Assembly: GCA_021234535.1 (NCBI GenBank)
Contig: CM037840.1
Location: 2,550,421 to 2,614,420, forward strand
Source of the DNA: Stichopus chloronotus
Taxonomy: Eukaryota > Echinodermata > Holothuroidea > Aspidochirotida > Stichopodidae
DNA: 64,000 bases
Reading direction: 5' to 3'
The position numbers and the translations under genes are program-made. This document shows, piece by piece, positions 22,462 through 34,917 of this stretch. Each line of letters begins with the position of its first letter. Position 1 is the stretch's first letter. The notes under the pieces are model-generated. The model made no database searches. It was not told where the DNA came from and saw only the letters and a list, made by a program, of their open reading frames with translations.

Positions 22462-24582
22462 GAACTATATGGACACACAACTGTTGCCCGCTTCCTTTCC
22501 CATATGTTTTTATACCTTTCAATTTGACTTTCACCTCTCCGGGGTTCTTTTCGTGACACGTTTTCGGTTTGAACATCATGACTTACAAAGGTGCCTTTGT
22601 TCACTGCATTTCTTGTAATACTCTCTTAGTTGTCAGTTAAATTTTGTCGGTGATTCACTCAGAATATTTGTAAATAAAATCTTCAACTGCACGATAAGTT
22701 TTATCGAATTTTCATGAATGTAAAGGGTCTAAAAGTCTGGTCTTCGTTTTGAAAATCTAGAGTTATTACAGTGGGGAAACCAGTGAGTTCTGACAGAGGG
22801 TGTGGGAATGGCCTGTATGGACGTACGAATGTTAATATATACCCTATGCCCCAATTCGAATAAAACATAACAAGGACGCTTACAGGAGATTTGAGTCTGA
22901 CGGGAGGGGGAACGCCCCCTCTTCCGGACTACATGGACGCACAACCATTGCCCACTTCATTTCCCATAAGTTTTTTTACCTTTAAATTTGACTTGCGGTT
23001 CTTTGTGGTTGGGTTTGTGACACGTTTTCGGTTTGAATATCATGACATACAAATGTAGCTTTGATCACTACATTTCTTGTGATACTCTCTTAGTTGTCGA
23101 TTAAATTTTATCGGTAAACCAGTCAGAATATTTGCAAGTAAAGTCTCCATATGCACGATAAGTTTCAGCGAGCTTCCATGACTGCAAAGGGTCTAAAAGT
23201 CATGTCTTCGTTTTGAAACTTTAGAGTTATCCCATGTGGCGTAGCTAAGGAATTCGGTCAAGAGTGCAATAATAGCATTTATAGGTGTTCGGAAGTAGAA
23301 ATACACCCTATGTCTCAATTCTTGAAAGATATAAAAGGATGCCGACAGGTCATTGAAGTCCGTATACGGGATGGGGGAGAAGAGCTATGAACACCCCAAA
23401 CTGTCGGGACCTTCATCCACTTTCCGCTCCCCTTTCCATAAGTTTTCATATGTTTTAGTTTGATTTGCCCCCACCAGAGGTCCGGTTGTGACACGTCTTC
23501 GTTTTAAATATCCCGATCTGCAAATGTAGCTTTGACCGATACGTTTCTTCCGATACTGCCTGCGTTATTGGTTTAATTTTGTCGGTAATTCACTCAGAAT
23601 GTTTGCAAATAAAGTCATCAATTGTACGGTAGGTTTTATCAAATTTGCATGAGGGTACAAAAGTCTGGTCTTCGTTTCGAAAAACTAGATTTATTGTAGT
23701 GGCGAAACCAGTGGGTTAGGTGAGAGGGGGCGGGGGTAGCTTGTATGGACGTACTAAAGTTGATATATAACCTATGCCCCAATTCGAATAAAACCTAACA
23801 AGGACGCTTACAGGCGATTTGAGTCTGTCGGGGGGGGAGAGGAACGCCCTCCGGACTGTATGGACGCACAACCAGTGCCTGCCTCCTTTCACTTAACTTT
23901 TTATACCTTCAATTTGTCTGCGGCCCTCCGTGGTTCCCTTTGTTACACGTTTTCGTTTTGAAGGTCATGACATACAAATGTAACTTTGATCACTACACTT
24001 CTTGTGATACTCTCTTCGTAATCAGTATAATTTTGCCGATAATTCGCCCAGAATATTTGTGGATAAAGTCTACAATTGCACGATAAGTTTCTTCGAATTT
24101 GCATGAATGCTAAGGGTGTAAAAGTCTGGTCTTCGTTTTAAAAAATATCTAGAGTAACGTAAGTGGGGAAACCATTGAGTTCTGTGAGAGGGGGCAGGAA
24201 TGGCCTGTATGGACGTACTAAAGTTGATATATAACCTATGCCCCAATTGAAACAGAACCCAACAAGGACGCTTACAGGCGATTTGAGCACAACCATTGCC
24301 CGCTTTATTTCCCACAAGTTTTTGTACCTTTCAATTTGACTGCGGCCCTTCGTGGTTCGGTTTGGGACACGTTTTCGTTTTGAATATCATGACATACAAA
24401 TGTAGCTTTGATCACTACATTTGTTGTGATTCTCTCTTACTTATCCATTAAATTTCATCTGTAAACAAGTCATAATATTTGTAAGTAAAGTCTTCGAATG
24501 CACGATAAGTTTCAGCGAGTTTCCATGAAAGCTAAGGGTCTAGAAGTCATGTCTTCGTTTTGAAAATTTAGAGCTGTGGCAT

Positions 24583-24775
24583 GTGGCAATGTCAGGCTTC
24601 TAGCCAGACAAGGTTCTGTAGGGGGCTAAAAGTTTTCCAAGGAGGGCTAAAAAAATTTTCACTAGGGCTGACGTGTGCAAATGTATTAAGTCAATCGCAA
24701 GGTTCAAACTCTCTCTTGGGGCGAAAAAATGTCAGCGGGGCTTCCCCCCCCCCCCCACCTTCATTACGGGCCTGA
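24583..24775. mobile_element. Small insertion inside the fifth repeat unit
   Basis: About 190 bp of sequence unlike the unit consensus interrupts the array, which explains why the spacing to the next landmark is about 654 bp and not 465 bp. It ends with a 13-base C run (24,744-24,756). The corresponding position in the right arm lacks it. Probably a small non-autonomous element. Confidence 0.5.
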
Positions 24776-25689
24776 GTTGCGTCTCTGAGAAACTCGGGCA
24801 ATACGACACTTATAGCCTGTATAGGAGTTATGGAGTAGAAATGCACCATGTGCCTCAATTCGGGACAAATCTAAAAGGATGCCGACTAGCCATTGGTGTC
24901 CGTACGGAATGCATGGGGAAGAAGGGCGTGAAAAACCCCCAACGATATGGACGCCCGCTCCCCTTCAAATAAATTTTCATATGTTTTAGTTTGATTTGCA
25001 CCGAACCAGCGTTAGGGTTGTGACACGTCTTCGTTTTGAATATCACGACCTGCAAATGTGGTTTTGACCATTACATTTCTTGCGATACTCCTATAGTTAT
25101 CAGTTAAAATTTGACGGTAATCAACTTGAAATATTTGTAAGTAAAGTCTTCAGTTGCACAATAAGTTTCGTTGAATTTGCATGAATGTTTGGGGTCTAAA
25201 AGTCATGTCTTAGTTTTGGAAATGTAAATTATCGCAGTGGAGAAACCATTGAGCTCGGTAAGAGAGGCGGCCTACTTTTGGCGTGTTTGAAGTAGAAATA
25301 CACCCTCTGCCTCAATTCGTGAGAGGCATAAGAATTACACTGACAGGATTTTGGAGTCCATACAGGATAGGGGTATGGGACGTTAGCAACCCCGTTGGAG
25401 GTGGGCGTGGCACCACTGTCCGCTCCCCTTCCTATAAGTCTTCATAAGTTTAAATTTGACTTGCACCCCTCCGAGGTGCGATGTGTGACACGTCTTCGTT
25501 TTGAATATCATGACCTGCAAGCGTAGTTTTAACCATTTCATTTCTTGTGCTTATCTTTTAGTTTCGGGTTACATTTTATCTACAAGCCACTCAGACTATT
25601 TGTAAGTAAAGTCTTTGCATGAATGCTAAGGGTCTAAATATTATGTCGTTGTTTTGTAGAGTTTTTGCAGTGGTGGAGCTATGGAATAC

Positions 25690-27240
25690 GGTTAGAGGGG
25701 CAGAAATCGTCTGTATGGGCGTTTTAAGTTGATATGTATACACGTTCGTAGGGGAGGGGATGAACGATCCCGGATTAGGTTTTTATACTTTTTAGAGTAA
25801 ACTTGAGTAAAACGGGAAAAAATATAAATATGCGAATATGACGATGTATTGAGAGTGTTGATCTTTGCTAAATACCCCTTGCATTTAAATACAAACAAAA
25901 AAGGACACGAACGAATCAACATTGATCATAACAATATACACCTTGATTGTCGTCATTCAATTAAAAACTTTGTCACTTTTTCTCCCACATCATGATAAAT
26001 ATGTATTCCAAACCCTTAGTGAGTACACCCTAAAACTGAAAGCGATACATAGTCATTGAAACTACAGTACATTTATAAGTCTGTAGTTACGACTCAACTG
26101 TGTGATCATCCCTCCAGTATGTCACTCTTACCCGGATAATCTACCGCCATCCACCCCCTCCCCCCGTATAGTGTAAGATGAATATATTACAATGTAGACA
26201 GTTTACTAATGAGTAGAATATCTTGAGTACTCATGTGTAGAATGAGATGAATATGGGATGATCTACTCAGTGGAAATTATTTACATTATTACAATGCCAT
26301 TAGGTCTACATATGATGGCAGTTACGGTAGTTCCCTTGATTACGTACGCCAATCATGTGAACATGAATGAATAATGGATGCATTCAAGGAACACACCTAC
26401 TTGGTTGTGTAGTAAACCAAATGTTGAGCAAATGTAATTTATCGTTGGATAGTGTTTTACTCAAATCGAAACTATCAATCAGTCCACGCATCATTCATAT
26501 CACATTACTTTAGCGAAATTGACCAATTAGTTCCAAGCAAATGTCAACACTGTTTAACCTTGTAATAGTATTAAAACTTTGAACGAATAAAACATACCTT
26601 TTTCAAGATTTTTAGTCTACATAAATATTCTATTTGAAAAAACATGTCAACCACATCACAGCACCGTTAAAGAATGACCTCCTGCATATGCAAAGGGATA
26701 ACTATACAACCCCCCCCCCCGAACAATAGAACAAATTGCTCAGCTGTCACATTTTCACTTCAACGCCTCCTATACATGACTCTGTTTTACACTGGCTAAT
26801 AAAAAAGCATATACATGATAAACCTTCTTCAATTTCGCAATACAGAATATGCAACAGGGAGCGATAAATAAACGTCACAGGTAGCCCATGGTTCCGCTCG
26901 AAAATACAAAACTGGCACATGCTCGTAAGTTCGTAACGAAATGGCTTAGGAGCAATTTTCACGTTAAAGCTCTTCATCTATGAATATGATGATACAATAT
27001 GATGTTGCAACTCTGTGTAAACTTCACGGTGCTTCTTATGAAGTCATCTTCAAAGACCGTTTTCAGAGATATTGACGTCTTCAGTTTTTTCCCTTTATAC
27101 CCAAATGAAGAGCTTTGTTTCGATATAGTAATCATTTCACAAGTACATCATACGAATATCACGTAATTGTGGTAATGTACGAAAGATATACAAACTTATT
27201 ACCAAAATTACTGGTATAACATACATTTTGAGGGTCATAC
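25690..27240. other. Centre (loop) of the inner foldback
   Basis: About 1.5 kb of single-copy AT-rich DNA between the two arms, with an 11-base C run at 26,710-26,720. Open frames are at most about 76 codons. I found no transposase, integrase or reverse transcriptase motif, so the foldback appears non-autonomous. Confidence 0.6.
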
Positions 27241-30200
27241 GGTTAAACTAAACTGCAAACTATACGGGAACATTGCAAGAAATGAAGTCCAAAAGGCTAC
27301 GTTTGCAAATCGTGATGTTCATGGTAGTTCCATGAAAACAAAGACTTGTCACAACCCGAACCACTGAGGGGTGCAAATCCAACTGCAAAAAAAAAAAAAA
27401 ATGAACACTTATGGGAGAGGAATCGGTCAGTGGCGGCGCGTCCATATATTCCATCCCCCCCCCCCCCTCCTCCACATGACTTAAATCGCCTGTCGGGGTC
27501 CTTAGGTTTTATTCCAATTGAGGCATACAATATTTATCCTCAGTATGCCTCAACTGGAATAAAATCTAAAGACGCCGACAAACGTTAGGCATGGGTGGGG
27601 GTAAATGACACTGGAATATATGGACCCACCGCTACTGCCCGCTCCCTCTCCCATAAATGTACATATTTTTTTCAATGTAATGAAATTGAAGTTCCTTTGT
27701 TGACGAAATTTATTATTAAGACCAGACTTTTACACCCTTAGAATTCATGCAAATTCGCTGAAACTTATCGTGCATTTGTAGACTTTCTTTGTTAACATTC
27801 TGAGCTAATTACCGACAAAATTTAACTAATAACTAAAAAAGTATAGCTAGAAAAGTAGTGGTCAAATGTACATTTGCGGGTCGTGATATTCAAAACGAAG
27901 ACGTGTCCCAACCGGACCGTTGCTGGGGGCAGATCAAACTAAAACATATGAAAACTTATGGGAAGGGGAGCGGAAAGTGGATGAAGGTCCAGATAGTTTG
28001 TGGGTGTTCATCCCGTACGGACTCCAATGACCTGTCGGTATCATTTTATATTTTCCCCGAATTGAGGCATAGGGTGTATTTCTACTTCAGAACGCCTATA
28101 CATACTATTAATGCACTTTTGACTGAATTCCTTAGATACGCCACATGCGATAACTCTCAACTTCCAAAATGAAGACATGACTTTTAGACCCTTAGCTTTC
28201 ATGGGAACTCGCTGAAACTTATCGTGCATTTGGAGACTTTGCTGACAAACGTTGTGACTGGTTTACCGATAAAATTTAATTGACAACTAAGAAAGTATCA
28301 CAAGAAATGTAGTGATCAAAGTTACATTTCTATGTCATGATATTCAAAACGGAAACGTGTCACAAACCGAACCACAAAGGGCAGCAGACAAATTGAAAGG
28401 TATAAAAACTTGTGGGAAATGAAGCGGGCAATGGTTGTGAGTCCATACACTTCAGGGAGGCGTTCTACACCCCCCCCCCCACCCCCCGACGGACCCAAAT
28501 TACCTGTAAGCGTCTTTGCAAGGTTCTATTCGAATTGAGGCATAGGTTATATATCAACTTGAGTAAGTCCATACAGGACATTTCAAGCCCTCTCGCCGAA
28601 TCCATTGGTTTCCCCACAGTAAAAACGCTAGATTTTCAAAACGAAGACCAGATTTTTACACCCTTAGCATTTATGAAAGTTCGCTGAAACTTATCGTGCA
28701 ATTGTAGAATTTCTTTGCAAAAAGTCTGAGTGAATTACCGACAAAATTTAACTGATAACTAAGAAAGTATCGCAGGAAAAGTAGTGGTCAAATGTACATT
28801 TGCGGGTCGTGATATTCAAAACGAAGACGTGTCACAACCGGACCGTTGCTGGGGGCAGATCAAACTAAAACATATGAAAACTTTTTTGAATGGGAGCGGG
28901 AAGTGGATGAAGGTCCAGATAGTTTGGGGGTATTCATGCCCCTTCTACCCATCCCGTACGGACTCCAATGACCTGTCGGTATCCTTTCATATTTTCCCCG
29001 AATTGAGGCATAGGGTGTATTTCAACTTCCGAACACCTATAATACTATTAATGCACTTTTGACCGAATTCCTTAGATACGCCACATGCGATAACTCTAAA
29101 TTTCCAAAATGAAGACATGACTTTTAGATCCTTACCATTCATGGAAACTCGCTGAAACTTATCGTGCATTTGGAGACTTTACTAACAAATATTGTGACTG
29201 GTTTACCGATAAAACTTAATTGACAACTAAGAAAGTATCACAAGAAATGCAGTGATCAAACTGTCAAAGTTACATTTGTATGTCAAAACTTATGGGAAAG
29301 GCAGTAAGTGGGCAATGGTTGTGCGTCCATATAGTCCGGTTGGGGGTTCCACCCCCTCCCCTCCCTACGGACATAAATCGCCTGTAAGTGTCCTTGTTAG
29401 GTTTTATTCGAATTGAGGGAAAGGTAACATATCAACTTTAGTACGTCCATACAAGCAATCCCCCCCCCCCCCCTCACCGAACTCACTGGTTTCGCGGCTT
29501 CGCCACTACAATAACACTAGATTTTCAAAACGAATTGAAGACCAGACTTTTACACCCTTATCATTCATGTAAATTCGATGAAACTTATCGTGCAATTGTA
29601 GACTTCATTGCCAAATATTTTGGGCCAATTGCCGACAAAACTGACTGATAACTAAGAGAGTATTACAAGAAATGTAGTGATCAAAGATAAATTTGTATAT
29701 CATGATCTTCAAAACGAAAACGTACCACAAACCGAACCACGGAGGTCCGCAGACAAATTGAAACGTATAAAAAGTTATGGGAAAGGAAGCGGGCAATGTT
29801 GTGCGTCCATATAGTCCGTTGGGCGTTCCAGCCCCCCCCCTCCCGACAGACTCAAATCGCCTTTAAGCGTCCTTTTGGAGTTTAATTAGAATTGGGGCAT
29901 AGGTTATATATCAACTTTAGTACGTCCATTCAAGCTATCCCCCCCTCTCACCGAACTCACTGGTTTCGCCACTACAATAACTCTAGATTTTCAAAACAAA
30001 GACCAAACTTTTGTACCCTTAGCATTAATGCAAATTCGATAAAACCTATCGTACAATTAATGGCTTTATTTGCAAACATTCTGAGTGAATTACAGACAAA
30101 ATTTAACTAATAATTAAGGCAGTGTCGCAAGGAAAGTAGCGTTCAAAGCTTCATTTGCAGGTCGGGATATTCAAAACTGAGACGTGTCACCACCCGAAAG

Positions 30201-30575
30201 CTGATTGGGTGCAAATCAAAATAAAACATGCATATATATGCATACTAATGGAAGGGGTTGTCAGTGGCCGCACTTCATACATTTTTACTACTTCTAAACG
30301 CCCATACAGTCCAATCTTGATCGTTCCCTCTGACCGAATTCCCTAGCTCCGCCACTGCAATAACGCTACATATTTTTTTTGAAAACGTTTTCATTGTTGG
30401 AACGCAAAGATTTCACCGAGGCATGGAGCTTGGCTATGATTAATTGTAAATGCCTTTGCATATATGAGCTTCAGTCTTCTGTCTTCCGTCTTCGGTCTTC
30501 CGTTTTCGGTCTTCGGTCTTCGTTTTCGGTCTTCGTTTTGCTTACACCCGTCGGGGTGTATACAAAACGAAGACC
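27240..30575 (-). mobile_element. Inner foldback, right arm: inverted array of about seven units
   Basis: Reverse complement of the left arm. The landmark 'cgaa-acgtgtcac' appears near 27,346 (weak), 27,880, 28,340, 28,806, 29,280 (truncated), 29,705 and 30,168, mirroring the left-arm units. The mirrored landmark pairs centre on about 26.3-26.4 kb. The array ends at 30,318-30,355 with the reverse complement of 'gtggcggagctaggg', followed by the same single-copy stretch and terminal minisatellite as on the left. Units at 27,858 and 28,784 are nearly identical over some 200 bp, a sign of recent unequal exchange or gene conversion within the array. G/C homopolymers occur at 27,455-27,467, 28,470-28,480, 29,460-29,473 and 29,832-29,840. 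Confidence 0.85.
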
Positions 30576-30597
30576 GAATACAGAAGATCGAAGACAT
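30469..30597. repeat. Terminal minisatellite of the foldback with a strong hairpin
   Basis: Tandem 'cttcggtcttccg' units (about 14 bp) lead into a perfect 16-bp stem: 30,525-30,540 pairs with 30,563-30,578. The region between can pair further (ACACCC with GGGTGT), leaving only a few unpaired bases. The left end of the foldback has the matching units but a shorter palindrome. Confidence 0.8.
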
Positions 30598-31149
30598 AAA
30601 AAAGGAGACATAAACAGGAGGAAAAAGGGATTGCGTCTTTTAACATATATGTTGCCATTCAAAATGGTATGGTGCGATACATGTGTAAGGTAAATGGCCT
30701 TTACAATCTTCCTTAAAGGAAGCTGCTGACAGAGTCGTTAAAAATCTTGAAATTAATGTTATTATTGCTTCATTCAAAGTTAATTAAGAAACTTTAGGTA
30801 GAACGAAATCAGTAATATGTTGTAAAAGTACATACCGGACATGTGTGCATGGGTTTCATGGAAATGTTATTGCTATTATTACTGTTTATGAGTCATCATA
30901 AACAGTATAGCGTTCCTGCTTGTACCTTTCAGTCACGTGACAGGTTCTTTCGTTCATTTTAGCTCCAGTTACACAGCTTCCATAAGTCTGAAATTTTAAC
31001 AAATAATCGTGACATACATGGTCACCAGTATGACATCACTGTGATAACTATAACCCTTGTTTCGAAGATTAAAAATTTACATATCTCTGGTGCACAAAAC
31101 GGTGCCTTTTAAAGAAACGGCTGCTGTTTTGTATAATAGGCTGCATACT
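30598..31149. other. Spacer between inner foldback and outer arm A', no gene seen
   Basis: About 550 bp. The equivalent spacer on the left side is about 5.7 kb long. A short palindrome lies near 30,886-30,907 (actgtttatga, then tcataaacagt). Confidence 0.5.
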
Positions 31150-33456
31150 TGTTATATAAGCTGTATGCAAACGCGTAGCTGTATCGCCTGAGCAGTGATA
31201 GTGTAGCGACTTCCGTAGTACCGTAAACAACGGCGCGACAATGGCGGTATGCCACGTAGGTAATATATAGGCCTACGGTAAATGTTCATTGGATGATTCG
31301 TATCCACAGAGCATAGTTTGCACTCTGGGCATACCATGTGTGAAGAGTCACCTTGGGCGAGAGTACGTGTGTACGAACTGTACGGCAGAAATCGATGCTG
31401 CCAATTCCTGACGATTTATTTGTCCTTGTAAAATGTGTATTTTGGACTGAAAAGTGTCTTTAGCTCTTGAATGTGATGAGTAAGTATTTTCCAACTTGCC
31501 TTGTCAACAGAAATTGTCGAAAGGGGTTTAAAATTGTTTTTCAGTTTAAAAAGAGTAACGTTCAAAGACCACACAACTGAAGGCATGGACAACTCTCCCA
31601 TGTAAGACAAAGCAGCCTCACACTTTCAGTGCCTTTGTGAAGTCTGACAACTTAAGTGCCTATACACATCAGGCAACTCGGCGTCCGAAGTTGACTATTC
31701 AGACTGCTCGTCAGATGACAGCATCTCGGGGTAGAAGACAAGTCGCCCTCGTATGAATTTGCAGTATTGTATAGCCTACTATTCGTAACACTTCTCTCGT
31801 GTTCAGTGGAGATTGGCTACTGGATGTAAAATAGGAAGGCAAATCCATGTTTTATTCTACTAAAAAGACAACTTGGATGGGGGGGGGGGGGGTTGTATAG
31901 GTTTTATTTTCATTTCTGAAGCATAGGCTGAGCACGAGCTAGGGGCATCATGACTGATTTTATTTAAGGAGCTTGTCACTTATATAATTAATTCACATGC
32001 GGTAAGTGGTTGACTGAAAAGATGAACCAGAATATTTTTGCAGATCAGTCAGTTGGACATAAAGGGTGTGCAAAAGTTATTAGCATTAGCCTACTCCCTT
32101 ATCCTAAGGTCTAAACTTATTGACTGAGCAGCCTGGTGAATTAAAGACCTAACAACAGGCTACCGGCCACACTCTGAAAAGAGACTAGACTTCGTCGGAC
32201 ATTTTACTTATTTGCATTACCGTATGTTTTATTTTTGCTATAACCTTGTTCGCCCCTTTTTTGTTCACATATACAGGTGTTTGAATTTACAGTTAACATG
32301 TACTATAGGCCTAGGAGCAAGAATGCTATTGATCCTTTGGAAAGGAGAGTAAAATTTCATTTAAGACAGACTGGAACTGTAGCCATAGTTGCATCTTTTG
32401 AATTTTTTTTTTTGGAAATGTCACAATATCCCACTCTACCCTCCAAGGTGAAGGCTGCAATGTATCGTATCATGATATGCAAACCACAAAGCCTATACAA
32501 AGGTGAAAGAAGTGCTTCTTGCGTAAAATATATAGGACCTATTCAGTCTCAGCTTGTCAAAATATAGTAGCACTGAGATTACTAGTACAGTACACGAAGA
32601 GCCAAAAGCAAAGTAAATTCTCTCATGTAGGCCTACTTCTTCTTCATACATTAAAAACAATTACTATTCTAGTAACCATTATTCCACTCACAACTTTAAT
32701 CACATGTTACTTTTTCAATTTCTCTAGGCAATTGACAGTCTACTGTTTCTCTAGTATAACAAAAAAAAAAGCAGCAAATCAGGTTGACAGTAGGCTGTTG
32801 CTTCCCATAGTTTTGTTTGGCTCGTTGAATCCAGCAAGGTATGTAGAACTGTATGGTGATCTAAAAAAGACATTTTCTTTCAGTTCAAAATATTCAAGTT
32901 TATGATGATAATTGAAAGTCAGAGGACAGATGAGGACAGATTGTAGTTGAAATGAAGTGGACACGTGGCCACTGATGACTTCAGACATGAATACATGATC
33001 AACTTTGGTGAAAAAGTACACGAAAGAGCTCACAGAAAGTAGCACTATGGATCTGAGCATGACATCCCTTGGATTTCTCACTGAAGAAAAATCAGTTTCA
33101 AGTTTGGGGTGAATATCATCATTACACCTGACGTAATTGCAACCAAACGCGACCTGTAGCATATATAGTAGGTCTACTTACTTCTAGTAGCGTGCAGTAT
33201 CATACTACCCAAGATTGGCATCATTTTCATGTATATTCGACGTTTTTACGTTTTGGCTCCAACAGTTTATCACAAACATATTGGAGAATCTAGACACGGC
33301 TTGCATCTTCTTAAATATATTTAAGTGGCCCTATCTGTTAAAAACAAACATCGAAGTTCCCCTTCTACTACCAACCGACGGTCACAAAAGAACGTAAATA
33401 ACTTTCCCTTTACACGAACTCATAAACAGTATGGTTACGATTGTCGTAACCACTTT
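31150..33456 (-). repeat. Outer inverted arm A' (right)
   Basis: Reverse complement of 14,045-16,300. The outer-end hairpin is at 33,433-33,451 with CCAC directly outside it. A 14-base G run at 31,879-31,892 has no counterpart in the left arm. An open frame at 32,779-33,162 (minus) corresponds to one at 14,333-14,590 (plus), but most differences between them change amino acids, so it is not likely to be a selected gene. Confidence 0.8.
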
Positions 33457-33974
33457 TTTAGTTAGTAAAAATAATTAAAGAGATTGTGTTCAAACTTATG
33501 CTCAGTGCCATGATTAAATGCATGAAGGGTGAAAATAGATTCCTGCCCCGAGAAGGAGAAGCACCGGAAATGGAGATAACTTGTGCTTTAAGTTACGTTG
33601 TGCTACCCAAATCTGGGTCGTGAATGCGGTTGCTAGCTGCATATCCTGGTAACGTTCGAACCTCCAGGGTGAATGAAGCCTACCTGGTAACGCTAAACAT
33701 GGAATGGATGAAGAAAAAACCGACATAGGCTATACAGGGGCGAGTAAAATGGTAAAAGCTTCAGGTTTGGTGATGATATTCACAATGAATCCCCCAAAAA
33801 GGAACAAAAGCACAAACAATACGTAAAGCGGAATAATGGAGATATTCATGAACTTGTTGTCCTATATTCCAATCATTTAAATCGAAACTACTCGATTAGT
33901 TGCAAGTTGTACCGTGAGCAATATGTTAGCGTATCACAGCCGGGAGGGGGGGGGGGCAGGATAAAAAAATCTCC
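33457..33974. other. Intergenic DNA, no gene seen
   Basis: Contains an 11-base G run at 33,946-33,956. No exon recognised. Confidence 0.4.
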
Positions 33975-34800
33975 CTCGTTTCGCTTTTCACTGCAGTTTC
34001 AGATGAAAGTTGGTTTCATGTAGTGTTTCAATCGGGGTATATTTCAAGGATAGGGCAAAAAATTCATGTCTTCGTGTTTTTTTTTTTTTTTTCTATCTGA
34101 AATTATCTAACTATTCATAGAATAAAGTCTTTAACGGTGTATGGCTGTAATGGAAAAGTGACAAATTTCCAACAAAAAAAAAAAAAAAACTTAATATTTT
34201 TCCCTTGTCATACTATGATGTATACGCGAGCATATCAAGTAGAGTGGCGTAGAGCTCCAGGTTCGGGATAAAAAAAAGGGGTCTTCGTTTTGAAGAATGA
34301 CACGTAAAAATCTCCTTTTTTAAATGATTTTGTTGAGATAATCCAACAATTGAAGTCAATATCAATCGATATATCACTTTTCCGAGTAGGTTCTGATGAC
34401 ACTTTGGTACATCAAATGGTTCCATGGAGGTATATTTGAAGGAAAGGGCGAAAAATCCAAGTCTTCTTTTCGAAAAGTTAACATAATGTAACTATTTCTT
34501 CTATTTCATAGGAGAATGAAGTCAGTAATAGAGTGTCGCTTTAAGCGAAAAATGACAAACTAATTAAAGGTAATACTCTTCACGAGTGCCTTCGCTGAAA
34601 AATTGTGCAGAGATTAATATACGCGAGAATATCGTTTGGTTTGGGATGGATTTGGAGTAAAAAAAAAGGGGGGTCTTCGATATTAACATTGACGCCTTTT
34701 TGAAATGGTTTTATTCTGATACTCCAGCAACTAAAGTCGTAATCAATCAATGTATCACTTTTTCCGAGTGGGCCACTGACAGTTCATTGTTACATTATAT
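33975..34800 (+). repeat. Tandem duplication, unit about 390 bp
   Basis: Copy 1 (about 34,030-34,420) and copy 2 (about 34,423-34,800) share 'gg-ggtatattt-aagg', 'aagtgacaaa', 'atacgcgag-atatc', 'aaaaaaaggggtcttcg' and 'tatcact-tttccgag' blocks in the same order. The last 50 bp of a third unit precede copy 1. Two 14-17 base A or T runs lie inside copy 1. Confidence 0.65.
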
Positions 34801-34917
34801 AGATGTACAGATGGAAATTTACAAAGCTTTTCTTAATCTTCGGAAGTTTGTATTAATTTGGCTGCCGGTTCTTTCTTTTGCCATAGACGTTTTTGGTTCA
34901 TGAGGTGTTAACTAATG

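Larger units (their letters stand above)
22015..25690 (+). mobile_element. Inner foldback, left arm: terminal minisatellite plus seven units of about 465 bp
   Basis: The arm starts with a 14-15 bp minisatellite (GAAGACCGAAGACG type, 22,036-22,116), then about 200 bp of single-copy arm sequence, then a tandem array. Using the 'gtgacacg-t-ttcg' landmark, units fall at about 22,553, 23,018, 23,487, 23,944, 24,366, 25,020 and 25,487. Two sub-types are mixed: one with ...ttttcg...catgacata, the other with ...gtcttcg...cctgcaaat. Each unit also contains a G/C-rich 'ggggg...ccccc'-prone stretch, a 'tgcacgataagttt' block and a 'gtctaaaagtc-tg-tcttcgttttgaaa' block. The array begins with 'cagtggcggagctagggaattcgg' (22,303-22,326). 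No protein-coding potential was seen. The whole arm is matched in reverse complement at 27,240-30,575. Confidence 0.85.

Noticed and set aside
27858..29062. Two nearly identical plus-strand open frames at 27,858 and 28,784
   Set aside because: They are the same part of neighbouring foldback units. Other units break the frame.
34213..34550. 'gtcttcgttttgaa' blocks like those in the foldback units
   Set aside because: The similarity is limited to about 15 bases and the surrounding unit differs, so a family link could not be supported.
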